Origin: Zerene cesonia
Taxonomy: Eukaryota; Arthropoda; Insecta; Lepidoptera; Pieridae
DNA length: 64,000 nucleotides
Direction: 5' to 3'
Assembly: GCF_012273895.1 (NCBI RefSeq)
Contig: NC_052102.1
Location: 5,416,917 to 5,480,916, forward strand
The position numbers and the translations under genes are program-made. How positions within the stretch are numbered: the stretch's first letter is position 1; each line of letters opens with the position of its first letter. Below are positions 25,317-36,700 of this stretch, piece by piece. The notes beneath the pieces are model-generated. The model was not told the origin of the DNA, did not search any database, and worked only from the letters and a program-made list of their open reading frames with translations.

Positions 25317-26222
25317 TTATTGATCTTTTTGTGTTAGCAAATGTGTTTTTATTTTTTGTAGTAGTTCTTTCTTTACAGTATCTGGAACTAAAGCCCTCGC
25401 CCTTGGTGTAACTCTTGAGACAAGCATATCAAAAGTGATGTTGTTACTTTCATTTTCTTTTACAGCATCGCGACATAACATTCTTACTTGATCTCGCCAT
25501 CCACATTCTATTAGTCGTTTTCTCAGTAATTCCTTGAATCTATAAAAAATACATGATAATGAATATTGGTACAAATTCCTTTAATAATCAGTGATTGAAT
25601 TCAAATTTATGAAGGAATATCTTGTTAATTTGTAATTAACAAGCTCAAAACTATGAATAAAAATGTGTGCTATTTCATTCAATGGAACTCTACTGCTTTA
25701 CACAGATTAAATTAAATATTTTTAACAGTTCCTATAATATCGTAACATACTATTAATGATCTTGAACTTTGATTTAATATCTAGAATAAAAAAAAATTAC
25801 TTTCATTACTTGCCATTAACCAATTTGATCAGTTTCTCATACAATCAAAATAGCTTATTAAATATTGACTTCCATTAAATTACATAGACAATTTAATACT
25901 AGTTTGTCTAGCATATTTCTCACTGTCAAAATTTAAGGAGCATATATTATGGTTATTGTTTTCTCATCCTATTCTTCAGGATCCTGATTGCTATAAAACT
26001 TGGCAAATAACAGACGGTATAAATTAAATACCGTTAGTATTATTATACGTTGATGGCACTTTAATTCGATATTACTAAGTGTAGAGTTACTACTATAACC
26101 AGTCTGAGAGATTTTACCGTAGAAATACATTTGCTCAAGTAAATAAAATTCTATATTACATACCTTTCACGATCACCGCTAAGAATTAATCTTTGATGGG
26201 CAATTGTATTGTTAACAGTCAT
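25317..26222 (-). CDS. e(y)2: ENY2/e(y)2, SAGA and TREX-2 subunit
   Basis: Two exons, 26222-26164 and 25539-25317, joined in phase (AG + A = Arg) to give 93 aa; family members are about 95-105 aa. The protein reads through RFKELLRKRLIECGWRD, a conserved signature of ENY2/Sus1, and near the end RARALVPDTVKKELL, also characteristic. The fold is all helical. ENY2 sits in the SAGA histone H2B deubiquitinase module and in the TREX-2 mRNA export complex at nuclear pores, and in Drosophila also associates with insulator proteins. The start is the only ATG in frame after the 5' exon opens. The gene is convergent with Megf8 and divergent from the cyclophilin gene 0.8 kb away. No missing conserved residue was noticed. 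Confidence 0.95.
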
Positions 26223-27054
26223 TCTAATATTTTGTAAGAAACAGTTTGATAAAGAATTTAAGTGTTAGTTATTAATTTGAAATTTTTGCCTCTATGTCGT
26301 TATTTTTTATTATTTTACTAGGAATTTATAGAATCCTATGTTTTGTTTGTTTGCAGACTTAGCGATCAATTTTTCGTAAATCATTGACATTTGAGTTTTG
26401 ACAAACTATGACAAGTGCTGACATTGACAGAAGTAATGCTGCCACCTCTCTGAGGCCTATCAGCGCTTAAAGCACTTGAATATAGCGCTAGAAATTGTGA
26501 AGCGGTAGATTGGATATAGTTGAGTACACTTCACTAAATTTAGTTTCTATTATATTTATGTGTACATTTTGATATAAAATTCAACTATTATCCTACCCTA
26601 ACATTTGGTAGGTTAGGTAGGTTAACAAATATAGCATATATAATAGCAGCTGCAAATTTACTCGTATGGAAGGAGTCAAAGGCCTGAGTCCAGTCTAGAA
26701 TCTTGGCGGTTTTGATGTGTTAATTGCTTACATCAAGTGCCTTACCAGCTTCAAATGCGAATGGACTGGATGGACGTTGTAACTTAAAAAATCTCATCTA
26801 ATTATTGACATGCTTTAGATAGATGAAATAATGATGATTTGTGAGTGATGATTTCCAATGGCCTGATAGGTCAGCCGGATTACAAAAACCTGAAGTAAAA
26901 AAAATATTGTTATGGTGAAATATAAACCAGAAATTACATTTTCTTTAAATATTTATAACACTTGTTTGGATTCGCTGTAACTAAGTAATTAAATTAAGAT
27001 ATACTCTACAACAGTTATTTTGCAGTGCAGTGTAGGGGGTGGATGTGTTTAAAA
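26223..27054. promoter_or_regulatory. Divergent intergenic region, ENY2 / ninaA-like
   Basis: 832 bp separate the two start codons, which point away from each other. The ENY2-proximal part (26340-26520) is less AT-rich and contains 'gacatttgagttttgaca'-like short repeats. No TATA box is obvious on either side. No coding frame or RNA gene is seen. Confidence 0.5.
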
Positions 27055-29466
27055 ATGAATCTCCACTTTGTATTCTTTCAAGTTGTATTTTCACAGTTGT
27101 TAATGGAAATAAATGTATGTAACAATAACATCTAAGCGCATATAGTAAATCTATTTATGGGATATGCCTATCTATACTGTTATTTTTTTAACGTTAAAAA
27201 CTTCTTATTCAGGCAAGGCAATTCAGAGTGACCGATCAAGTATTCTTTGATATACAAAGTGAAGAGAAGCCAATAGGCAGAATAGTTATTGGATTGTTTG
27301 GAGACTTGGCACCAAAAGCGGTGAAAAACTTTAAAGTGCTTGCAACAAAAGGCATAAATGGAAAATCATACAAAGGCACAAGTTTTAATCGCATTATTAA
27401 ACGCTTTATGGTTCAAGGTAAGTATCTAAACCTTAGCTTAGAAGCTAATCAGAGGCACATCGCTGCCGTTCCTGTCTAGTGGCACATGCTTGATAAAGAG
27501 AAATTAATGTTATATACTTTTATTGTTAAAAACTGTTTTATAATATTTGCATTTGTAGTTAGTCGAAATTAATAAATTTTTAAGTTTTTACCTGAAAAAC
27601 GTTATAAACGGTACTTGTATTTGTTTTCTTTCACTTCACTGTGCACTACGTATTCTAGACTCCGTAAAATGTAACATCGAAAATAAATAATATTTGATTG
27701 AACGTTCTACAATTATTCAAAATAAAATAATATTTAATTTAATACGATCATTACCAAATGTTTAACAAACAAAATATTTAGAATATATCTAAGGCATACT
27801 ATTTGACTTATCTCAGATACATTGATAGAAATGACTAAAAAAAACGTACATATTCAGGAGGTGATGTTGTTTCCGATGATGGAAATGGATCAATTAGCAT
27901 TTATGGTGAAGTATTTGATGATGAGAATTTGGATACCCAGCACAAAATAGCTGGATTTGTTTCAATGGCTAATAAAGGTAAATTCTTATTACAGCGTAAC
28001 TCAACTCAATATTTTATCGTTTGAAATGATTCATTTTGAAATACTTAACTCGTTAATAATATCATTATAGGTAAAAATACGAATGGTTGTCAGTTCATCA
28101 TAACAACAAAAGGCACACCATGGCTGGATGGTTTGCATACAGTTATTGGAAAAGTAGGTTTTCAATTTTAATACTATCTAACTATATTAATTTTGAAAAT
28201 GATTGATTTTCATAAGTAGTAATGTAAAGTTTAATTCTTTCTCCGCTTTTGTGTGATTTCAAGAGCAGTATTGGCAGAAATTATCGCTTTACATGATAAT
28301 TGCATTCTAAATTTGCACGCGTAATGCCTATACAACAGTTTTCAGTCATTTATTGTTTCGGTTGAGCATTTTTTATTGTTAAACAATGAAATGATAAGTG
28401 GTCTTAATTTTTTTCTTTTATAATATTTTAAAAACGATTCGTGAGTGTGTTTGATACCTTCTAAATTTCATCGTCCGCAATGGAGGTGGTGGGTGGCGTG
28501 ATGGTAAGCTCTACCACAGTCCATGAACATTGCAGAGGCGTAAGATCTATAAAAATGAATCATAAAGGGATATAAAAATGATTGATGACAGGAAAATAGG
28601 AACAGACTGGGAACGGTGAGTAAAACGAAACGAGCCTCCAGTTTAATGTAAACGTTCATAAAAATATGTTTCATATCTACGTACGTGTTTATTTTATAGG
28701 TTGTTGATGGTCAAAACTTAGTGCATGTGATAGAACACACGCCCACAGATGTAGATGATCGTCCAACAAAGCGGGTTTATGTAGCAGACTGTGGCTTGGT
28801 GCCGACGCAACCGTTTTACGTATCAGATGATCCATATGAGTAAGTATCTATCCCCTTCATCTATAGTCTATATCTATGTACATATTTTAACAATAATTTC
28901 ATGACATGGTTATGGTTACTGATTCTCTTATATTTACATACATAATAATAGACTTTAATACGATCAAGGGTGGAATTCAATATAAAAATTGGTATTATAA
29001 AATCTTGACCAATGATAGCATAATAATCTAAAATGAAAAATGTATAACCATAGAGACTGCTGCGGTTAAAGGAGCGAATTTGTATTATACAAATTACTTT
29101 CAACAACAGTACTCATATGTGTTAAATATATTATTACAGTTTAAGTACTTATGAAAACTTAAAATATGTGATTTTTTAGGTTATAATACGAGTATATTAC
29201 CATTTTAATTTTCTCAACTATGATGGAGTATGAAGATTGGCAAACTAACAATGCATGAAACATACATCAAATGAATAGAAAAATATTGCACTCTAAAAAT
29301 TATATCTATAGTCCAATTTTGACATTTGGACGACAACAAGTAAAAATAATTAATTGCTTCTTGTTTCAGCTTATGGTCTTGGATAAAGGCTTCTGCTGTG
29401 CCACTTACGATGTCTTTTTCTATACTTGGTTTCTTCCATTGGATGATATCAAAAATAGATTTTTAG
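27055..29466 (+). CDS. ninaA: ninaA-type membrane-anchored cyclophilin (peptidyl-prolyl isomerase)
   Basis: Six exons: 27055-27114, 27213-27417, 27858-27977, 28071-28153, 28700-28839, 29370-29466. They join in phase to 234 aa (Drosophila NinaA is 237). A hydrophobic leader occupies ~1-18; the cyclophilin domain spans ~25-190; a hydrophobic C-terminal helix begins after the motif LWSWIKAS. This WIKA-plus-helix ending, with the DCG..P linker before it, matches NinaA rather than soluble ER cyclophilin B. Catalytic-site residues corresponding to Arg55, Phe60, Gln63, Trp121 and His126 of human cyclophilin A are present (FNRIIKRFMVQGGD, WLDGLHTV), but the residue before the Arg is Asn instead of His. 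NinaA is the ER chaperone for Rh1 rhodopsin in fly photoreceptors; the same role here is inferred. The last exon also has an open alternative frame, but only the phase used here gives the membrane helix. Confidence 0.87.
28475..28645 (+). repeat. SINE-like dispersed repeat, copy 3
   Basis: Contained in intron 4 of the ninaA-like gene. It begins 'gcaatggaggtggtgggtgg' and continues 'cgtgatggtaagctctacca' and 'catgaacattgcagaggcgt', aligning with copy 2 at 10365-10430. Confidence 0.65.
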
Positions 29467-29578
29467 AACAAATGTAAACGGATATTTTTATGAGGTCTTC
29501 CTAAAACCTTGAAGTATGTTTATTGTAAAAGGAAATATTCTAAACGTAAAACTGTACACATTTCAAATATTATATTTC

Positions 29579-29584
29579 AATAAA
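29579..29584 (+). terminator. Poly(A) signal, ninaA-like gene
   Basis: AATAAA 113 bases past the stop codon, the first canonical hexamer downstream. Confidence 0.65.
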
Positions 29585-30190
29585 ACAGTAACCCCATAGT
29601 AAACATTTTATTATTATTTTAAATCAGCTTACATCTAGAATTATTTACATTAATTTTAAATTTAATCTATATAATATTTTCATCAGTGCTTATTACAGAT
29701 AAGAAATAAATTTGAATGCGCTCTACTATTAGTAGTTCGTAGTTAAAAAAGTTCATAGTAGAATTAAACTCGTTTAAAAACGTAGAGACTACAAATGAGA
29801 TAGCATTATAAATGTTAAATATAGTAAATGCAAAAGTAGTACTCTGTTTTTTTTATTATAAATAGGTTTATTTCTAAAGGAAAGTGTGGTATATAACAAA
29901 TATATTATAAAATAGGTACTACTTAGCAGAATATTTGTACTTAGTTTCTGCATTAGATGCTTTAAAGCGATTTCGATTATGTGATAAAACATTTTCAGAA
30001 GCATGAGACGCTCTATATATATTTGTCGCAGGCAATTTAAAGGTTTATAAATAATAATATGTTATCCATCATCATAATGTTTTAATGTATAATGTAAACA
30101 AGTATATAATATGACGATTCAACCCGGAATATCTGTGACTAGGTAGAAAATCTAGAAACGGAAGACTTAATCTGTGGTTCTTAAAAATAG

Positions 30191-30200
30191 TTTATTTATT
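30191..30200 (-). terminator. Poly(A) signals, TEP-family gene
   Basis: TTTATTTATT on the plus strand gives two overlapping AATAAA hexamers on the minus strand, about 560 bases past the TEP stop. It is the nearest clear candidate. Confidence 0.5.
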
Positions 30201-30639
30201 AGGAGAACTATAAGTTATTAGTAATTACTTATTAACATTAATTATATCACAAGGAATAATTGCTTATTGCGTATTGGCGTATAGGATTGCTAGAAAATAT
30301 CTTTCTGTAAGAATTATTCATGAATTTGTTAAGATTGACAAGGTGCTTAAAATTTTTTTCACTTATTATTTTTTGTAAATACTTTTTTTTTAATTAATAG
30401 TTATTAATCGTAAGATAATTCTATTTTTCTTCCGAACCACATAAATTATTTAATTCGATTTTTTTCATTTCATTATACTAAAATAACGGAGTTGACGAAA
30501 GTACTACAGTTACTAGTGCAACTAAACTTGTCACTTAGTAACATCACAGTAGCAGCGCTAGCGCAAATCTCCCTGCTATGAGAGGGAGAAGATCGTGACT
30601 GACAGTTACTATTGCTATAATTCGCAACTGCTATTAAAT

Positions 30640-30720
30640 ATATAGTTCACAGCGTTGTAGTAGCGTTAGAATGAGTTCCACCATTACGGTGAGAACAGGT
30701 GAGTGCGCGTGCGCGATATC
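30640..30720 (-). repeat. Decayed duplicate of the TEP C-terminal tail coding sequence
   Basis: The 32 bases at 30689-30720 match 30812-30843 with five differences (offset 123), and weaker similarity continues to the left. 30812-30843 lies inside the last TEP exon. Read on the minus strand the duplicate still encodes an open frame beginning DIAHAHSPVLTV, similar to DTAHAHSPALTV in the real exon, then a hydrophobic run and a stop. No acceptor AG precedes it, so it is probably 3' UTR rather than an alternative exon. Confidence 0.7.
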
Positions 30721-30760
30721 AGAACCAAACATACTAAATAGTTACCACTCAGATGTGCAG

Positions 30761-33700
30761 CTACAGTACGTAGCATCGCATCGCTAGCGCAAGTGCGAGA
30801 GGCAGTATTACTGTGAGAGCGGGCGAGTGCGCGTGCGCGGTGTCGGGGGAGGCGGGGGAGGCGGGGGCGGCGGGGGAGGGTGCGCGCTGCGGCGCGAGCG
30901 AGCCGCACGCGCGCGCACACGACGCCCACGCGCGGCACACGTCGCACGCGCTGCTCGATACCGCGCGGAAGAACATGCGCGCGCGGTGACCTGTGCGTTT
31001 GGATTGTAGCGTCAGGTGTGTTAATTCAATCGAGTGTTAACATTGTTATGTTCGAAAATAATACATATTTTGAACAAGAAACTAAACCGTCTTCATTTTG
31101 TCGGAACTAGACCAAATTTAAATGGGATTACACGGGAGGCATCATCAAAAACGGTTCACCCAGTTAAAGTGAGGAGGTAACGAACATAAAAAATAAAATT
31201 GGAAAACTCCTTTTTTGAAGTCAAATTTAAAAATGTATATAAAATCTTTTTTCATACGTATTTAGTTGCATACACAAGCGTAAAACAAAAGTACTCACTG
31301 GAATCATACAAATCCATCAGCGTGGCCCAGCCGGGTCGTTGCCTAGCAACCGGCAGGGCACGCGGCGCGGCCAGCGTGGCGCAGCGCTCGGCCCGCGCCG
31401 CGCGCAGCCACGCCACCACGCGCGCGCCGCCCGCTCGCAACCGCGCGCCCACTACGTGCCGTGCCGCCTGACACATACGATAAATAACCGCTAAACTAAC
31501 GCACTAACTTTAATTCATATACTAAAAAAATAGGGAACACAAAAAAAAACTTTTTTTAACCTATAAATAAGAACAAGATTTTTATAATTATTGAAATTCA
31601 TTGCAATCAATGTTTCATCTGTGATGCGTGTACACTGTACAACCACTGTTAATGCTTCAAGTGCCACAAATGTTCTTACGCTACATCTGAACTTTATTGT
31701 ACGTACCGTGGATAATTTAAGAATAAATATATGTCGGTGTTAAAAATTAAGGCAATCATTTTGGTGCATTAAATAAATCTAAAAAAAACTTACGGTAAGT
31801 TCAGTAATAGTGTTAATATCAGCAAGGTAGCCCGACGGCAGCTGTACTGTGAGAAGAGTTAATCCACTCTCTGTTTCATTTCCAACGGGCACGAATCTAC
31901 AATTTAAACGTGATGACATTACATACACTGTAACTGAAAACAATGTAACTGTTATAATTAAAACACATTATTGAAGAATTAAGAAAGTTAAAAATAGCAT
32001 TGTTAGTAGAGTTTTTATAGGATTAGTATAAAATTCTGGGCTAGTAAAACATTATTTTATTAGCTAATTTTGGGAAATAAGCTTAACAAAAGAGTGCACC
32101 ATAATTATCCATGAAGTTGTTTTTAAATTGTTCTCTTATTTTTAAATGCTTATAATTGTGATGGTGCTGCGACAACTCTATTGAAAGAGATATATAACTT
32201 CGTTGGTCCGTCGCTCACTGCTAAGGATCGTGACCACAGTTTACTAAACTTCTCCTAGCTTGGCGGTCCGAGGTCGAATGTTCCGCTTTACTTGCACATC
32301 ACAATACTTCTAAAAGTTCCGAGTTCTGGAGTTCTTACCCAATGCAAATGGAGAGCTGCAATCGATCCTTTGTAGACACCTGGTCTACTCTAGGATCGAG
32401 CGTGTATCTAGGCCAAGCGGCCGTCACGTTAGTGCTGCCTTTAGCACTAAGCCCCAATACTGCGAGGCCCCGGCCTTCTGTTATCGCACTTGCTGATCTG
32501 ATGTTACGTATCTAAAAATTTCGTGAACGATGTTTTATTGTTAATTGTAAATAAAATAAAAACAAATGCAACAACGGAGAATATGAATAAGGCAGAGTGC
32601 CGTTGTTACGAGTGATCTCTTACTTTAGTTGGTGTTCTCATTTACATGTTCAATTCGCATACTACTAATTCTTGAATATTTCTAAATAGCTGTGATACTT
32701 ACCAATTGTGTTTGTATGATAAGAGCATTATCACTATCGATGTTAAATTGACGGGGTTCCTCGAAGCCAGTAACATTGACTGCCACCCTTAATTTTGTTG
32801 ACGTTTTTATCGCTTCAGCAAATTGTGCCAGTGCATCCAACTGTAAAATTTCACTTGATATCAGCGATTTTATTGGCATATGCCAATAATAATGATAACG
32901 ATATAATAATCTCTACCATAATATTATAAATGCAAAATGTCTCTTCTTCGAGCCTAAACCATTGAACTGTTTTGGATGTAGAGATAGTTTGAATCCCGCT
33001 AAAGGACATAGGATAGTTTATATTCTGAAATCTCAAGGGAACAGGAATTATGTAGAAAAAATATACTACATCCGAAGGCGAAGGCGAGCAAAACTAGCTA
33101 AGAGTACTTAGAAAATGGATGAACAACAAAACAATTTAAATATAATATGTTTTTTAAAATATGGAATACTTACAACATCAGGATCCTGATCACGGGGGTC
33201 TAAGGCTTGCAGAAGGTACCTAGCTACAGGAACACCTTCTTCCACCAGCCTAGAGTTCAACATGGCGCGAAGAGCCCACGCGGCTGTGGACGCTTCCAAA
33301 CTGTTCCCCTTTAGCCAAGGGTTTCTCCATTCAGAACCGGGCAGTTTGCGAGACCAAAACAGTGTGGATGCTGGAGAGACATGATTTATTTGATTTATAT
33401 TTGGCATACGGGAAATTATACGGCTTTTTAACGGAAAGGAGTCATAGAAAAAGGTACTAAGGTCTATATGATCTACTGAATGATGTGGGCATTTATTTAT
33501 ATTATACATTGAAAACTGTGTTATATTTCTTTCACATTGCAACTTTTTTATCCAATGTTGTACCATTAATTTGCAAGGTATATGAAATATTTTATGTTAC
33601 GATAGGATCCTTTGCCTCGTTAACTAGAAGTGTGGCCTGGGAACCAAATTGTTTTGGCTTCAGTTTATTTTATGGTATGTACCAGTGGTATTGGCATATT

Positions 33701-36700
33701 GGTCCATAAGTTCGATAGCGCGCGTGGCCTGCGGGTGGCGCGCGGCGGCGAGCGCGGCGGCCGCCAGCGCCAGCGCCTGCGCGTCCAGCTCCCCCGACAG
33801 GTGACGCGCTATGTAGTCCACGCCTTTGTTTATCGCGTTCTTGTACAGCACTTCGCTGCCCTGTCAAAGTAGCGAGGTTGCTGTGTATGTGTCTTCACTT
33901 TTTGGTTAATATTAATAGTAGGTTAAGGGTACGAAAAATTATTCACTAACATAATTAATATGATACAAACGATAACCTAGAAACGTTCAGCCTTGAGCAC
34001 ACAAACTAAGTCATTTTAGTATAGTCCTAGAAACTATTTATTAATCTGTGCGTGGAAAGATCGAGTACCTTTGTATCAAGCAAAGCGATGAGCGCATGCG
34101 CGGTGAGCGCGTAAGTGCGCAGCGCGGGCGCGTTGCGGCGGGGCGCGGAGGGCGCGGAGGGCGCGGGGGACGCGGGGGGCGCGGGCCAGGCGCCGTCCGC
34201 CGCCTGCGCCGCCGCCAGCCAGCGCGCCGCGCCGCCCGCCGCCGGCGACACCGCCACGTAGCGGCTCGAGCGGGACAGCCAGCGCGCCGCTGTCGCTGTC
34301 ATACTGCGATAGTGTGCTACTATATGAGTCTCCAGAGTACACCTCGCCGTATTCAAACTCTTTTATTAAAATCACACTACACTTAATGAACATTCTACGA
34401 GAATGCTTACTATTGTTTTCTTGTTTTTTTTAGTTTACGGGACTGTTGTTTAATTAATAAAAAAATACAATTTATAAAAAAATTATAAAGTCGCTTTTAC
34501 AATATTCGAGATACCATTGCGGTCAAAGATGTTTTACATGACTGATTGCGGTAATATTTTTTGATTACATATTATTAAACGTTTTGAAGAATTGTCGAAG
34601 CAGTTAGTGTCCCGGAATATTGAATTGTATATTATTTAAAATGATTTCAATATACTAGACTCACATAAAATATAACAATCAAGTAATATTATTATACTTG
34701 GTAGTTATTACTTACAAAACATCTGATTCAGCATCCTCTCCTGTTTCCTGTGAAAAGGATCCGTCGGGTTTACGGAAGGCCATCAACCTTTGATAGCCAA
34801 ATGAAGCTTGAGCACGTGCCTCTTTTGATATCGTAATTTCATCGCCCTGTTCTGTCACCTAGAAGTATTTGATTACATTTATTTTTTATTATACTATATC
34901 TACTCATCACATATAAAACAATCAGCGGTTAAAATTCTTAGGCGTTCAACAATCACTAAAATTAAGCTTTAACAACAGTATTAGTGCTAAAAATGCCAAT
35001 AACCGTCAATTATTTAAAAAAAATTGTTTACACATTTTTCGACCTAATTTTACAAATTATAAAGACTTTTCAAAAAACTTCAATAACCTGAAGATAGTCC
35101 AACAGTATGCAAGCTCGAGCCAACGGGCGTAGCGCGTACGCAGCGTCGGCGGCGACTATAGCGGGAGACTTTAACGCGCGGAAGGAGTTGGCAATTAGGT
35201 CTCCAGCTGCCTCTAGAGAGACGGCGGCGACTCGCGTCCCCAGAGCGGGCGACAGAGACACGTTGGCGCGGGCCACGCCGCGCCGGGCGTCCAGGAGGGA
35301 CCACGACCAGACTTCTTCTTCGTAGCCGTCCTGTTTGGGGTTGATTTTCATGTATTTATGATATGGATATGAGAGGTTCTTTTGACCCCTTCCCCACTAT
35401 GTGACGTAACAATTTTCCAAACTTTATATTTATGTAAATGGCGACAAAGTCTTCAGCTCGTAGATTTGGAAAAAGATAATTACTGTGAACTACACTTTAA
35501 TGAATAATGATTCATTCATTCATGAAGTAAGAATTTTTCAACGAACAAAACGTACGGGCAAATAATGAAAGTAGATACCTTAACATCAATAGTTCGGAAT
35601 AGGGAAGCGGAAACGCCATTGCCAGTGGCCTCAACGATAACAGGCGCTTCTCCAACACGCACGACGCTGACCAAAAACGCAGTACTTGTTGAACCGCGCG
35701 CTGGTACCGTCACACGTAGACGACGGAATAATTCGATTTCTGGAATAAAATAAAAAGGAATCGTTCAAAATTGTGTTTGTTATATTTATATAGTCATATT
35801 TTCCATAAGAAAATATTCAAGTATACTTACTTTTAGTCGAATCGATCGTATTTTCCAAGGGTTCGAAATCAAAGTATTGATCAGAGTTATGGAATGTGAC
35901 TTCAATAGACGTGTCCACAGCTAGAGAATTTTTCAATGTGACTATAGCAGCTAGGGTTTCGCCTTTTTGCAATGATTCCGGTAGTTCAGCTGTTATGGTC
36001 AACGGGACTGTGGTAGTGAATTGCTGTGGGGAAGCAAGACCTAGGCCTAGGGTGGGATGCACGGCGAACGCTCCTACGGACCAACTGCCGGGAGTTAATG
36101 GAGACCAACTTTCCCGTGAGCCTTTACCATCGTCACTGAAAATTTATTTGTTTTAGGAATACATTTTAGCCATTGTAGTAACAAATACAATTAATGGGCG
36201 CCAAAATTACAAAAAAGAATCAATCAATTCGCCATTTAAGTACTTTCCCATTTAAGTCCAAAATAGTCCAGTAAATTGAGAAAGTCTATACTGTATATAT
36301 ACCCTTGAAATGATATTCAAGTTACAAATAAAATTCGTATGATGATACTACAGAATAAAAAAATTGTATCGAAACACGGCGGATAATCACCCAATGGACA
36401 GGTTATTGAACATCCAGGTGTTGTGCGGGCTGGCGGCGAGGTGCAGGCGCGGCGAGGGCGGCGCGGGCACGCGGCTAAACGCGTACGGGCCTGCGCTCGG
36501 CGCGCGCGTGCCCGTCTCTGGTGCTTCTGCTTCTAGTATAGATAATTAACATTTTAATTATTTTTTTTATTTTATCTGTTCTGTTATACTTGGTACTTGG
36601 TTTTCATTGTAATATAGCGCTTTTTGGTACAAGTCTTTTTGGTACTGATAAAATACGACTTTATGCTTGAGAATTTACGTAACATTACGTTTTAAAATAA

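Larger units (their letters stand above)
29467..30760. other. Convergent region between ninaA-like and TEP-family genes
   Basis: It contains the 3' UTRs of both genes. A plus-strand AATAAA lies at 29579-29584 and minus-strand signals (TTTATTTATT on plus) at 30191-30200. The stretch 30540-30720 carries decayed duplicates of the last TEP exon (see separate entry). Otherwise AT-rich with no gene. Confidence 0.6.

Noticed and set aside
29271..29477. ORF covering the last ninaA-like exon in another frame
   Set aside because: Splice phase from exon 5 selects a different frame, which yields the NinaA-like WIKA motif and membrane helix.
30684..31110. Arg/Ala-rich frames on both strands around the last TEP exon
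   Set aside because: They come from CpG-rich sequence. Only the minus-strand frame of 30761-30990 joins in phase and carries the CDVC module.
32161..32338. Possible transposon fragment in a TEP intron
   Set aside because: Part of the less AT-rich stretch proved to be a real TEP exon (32339-32511) that joins in phase; the remainder is too short to assign.
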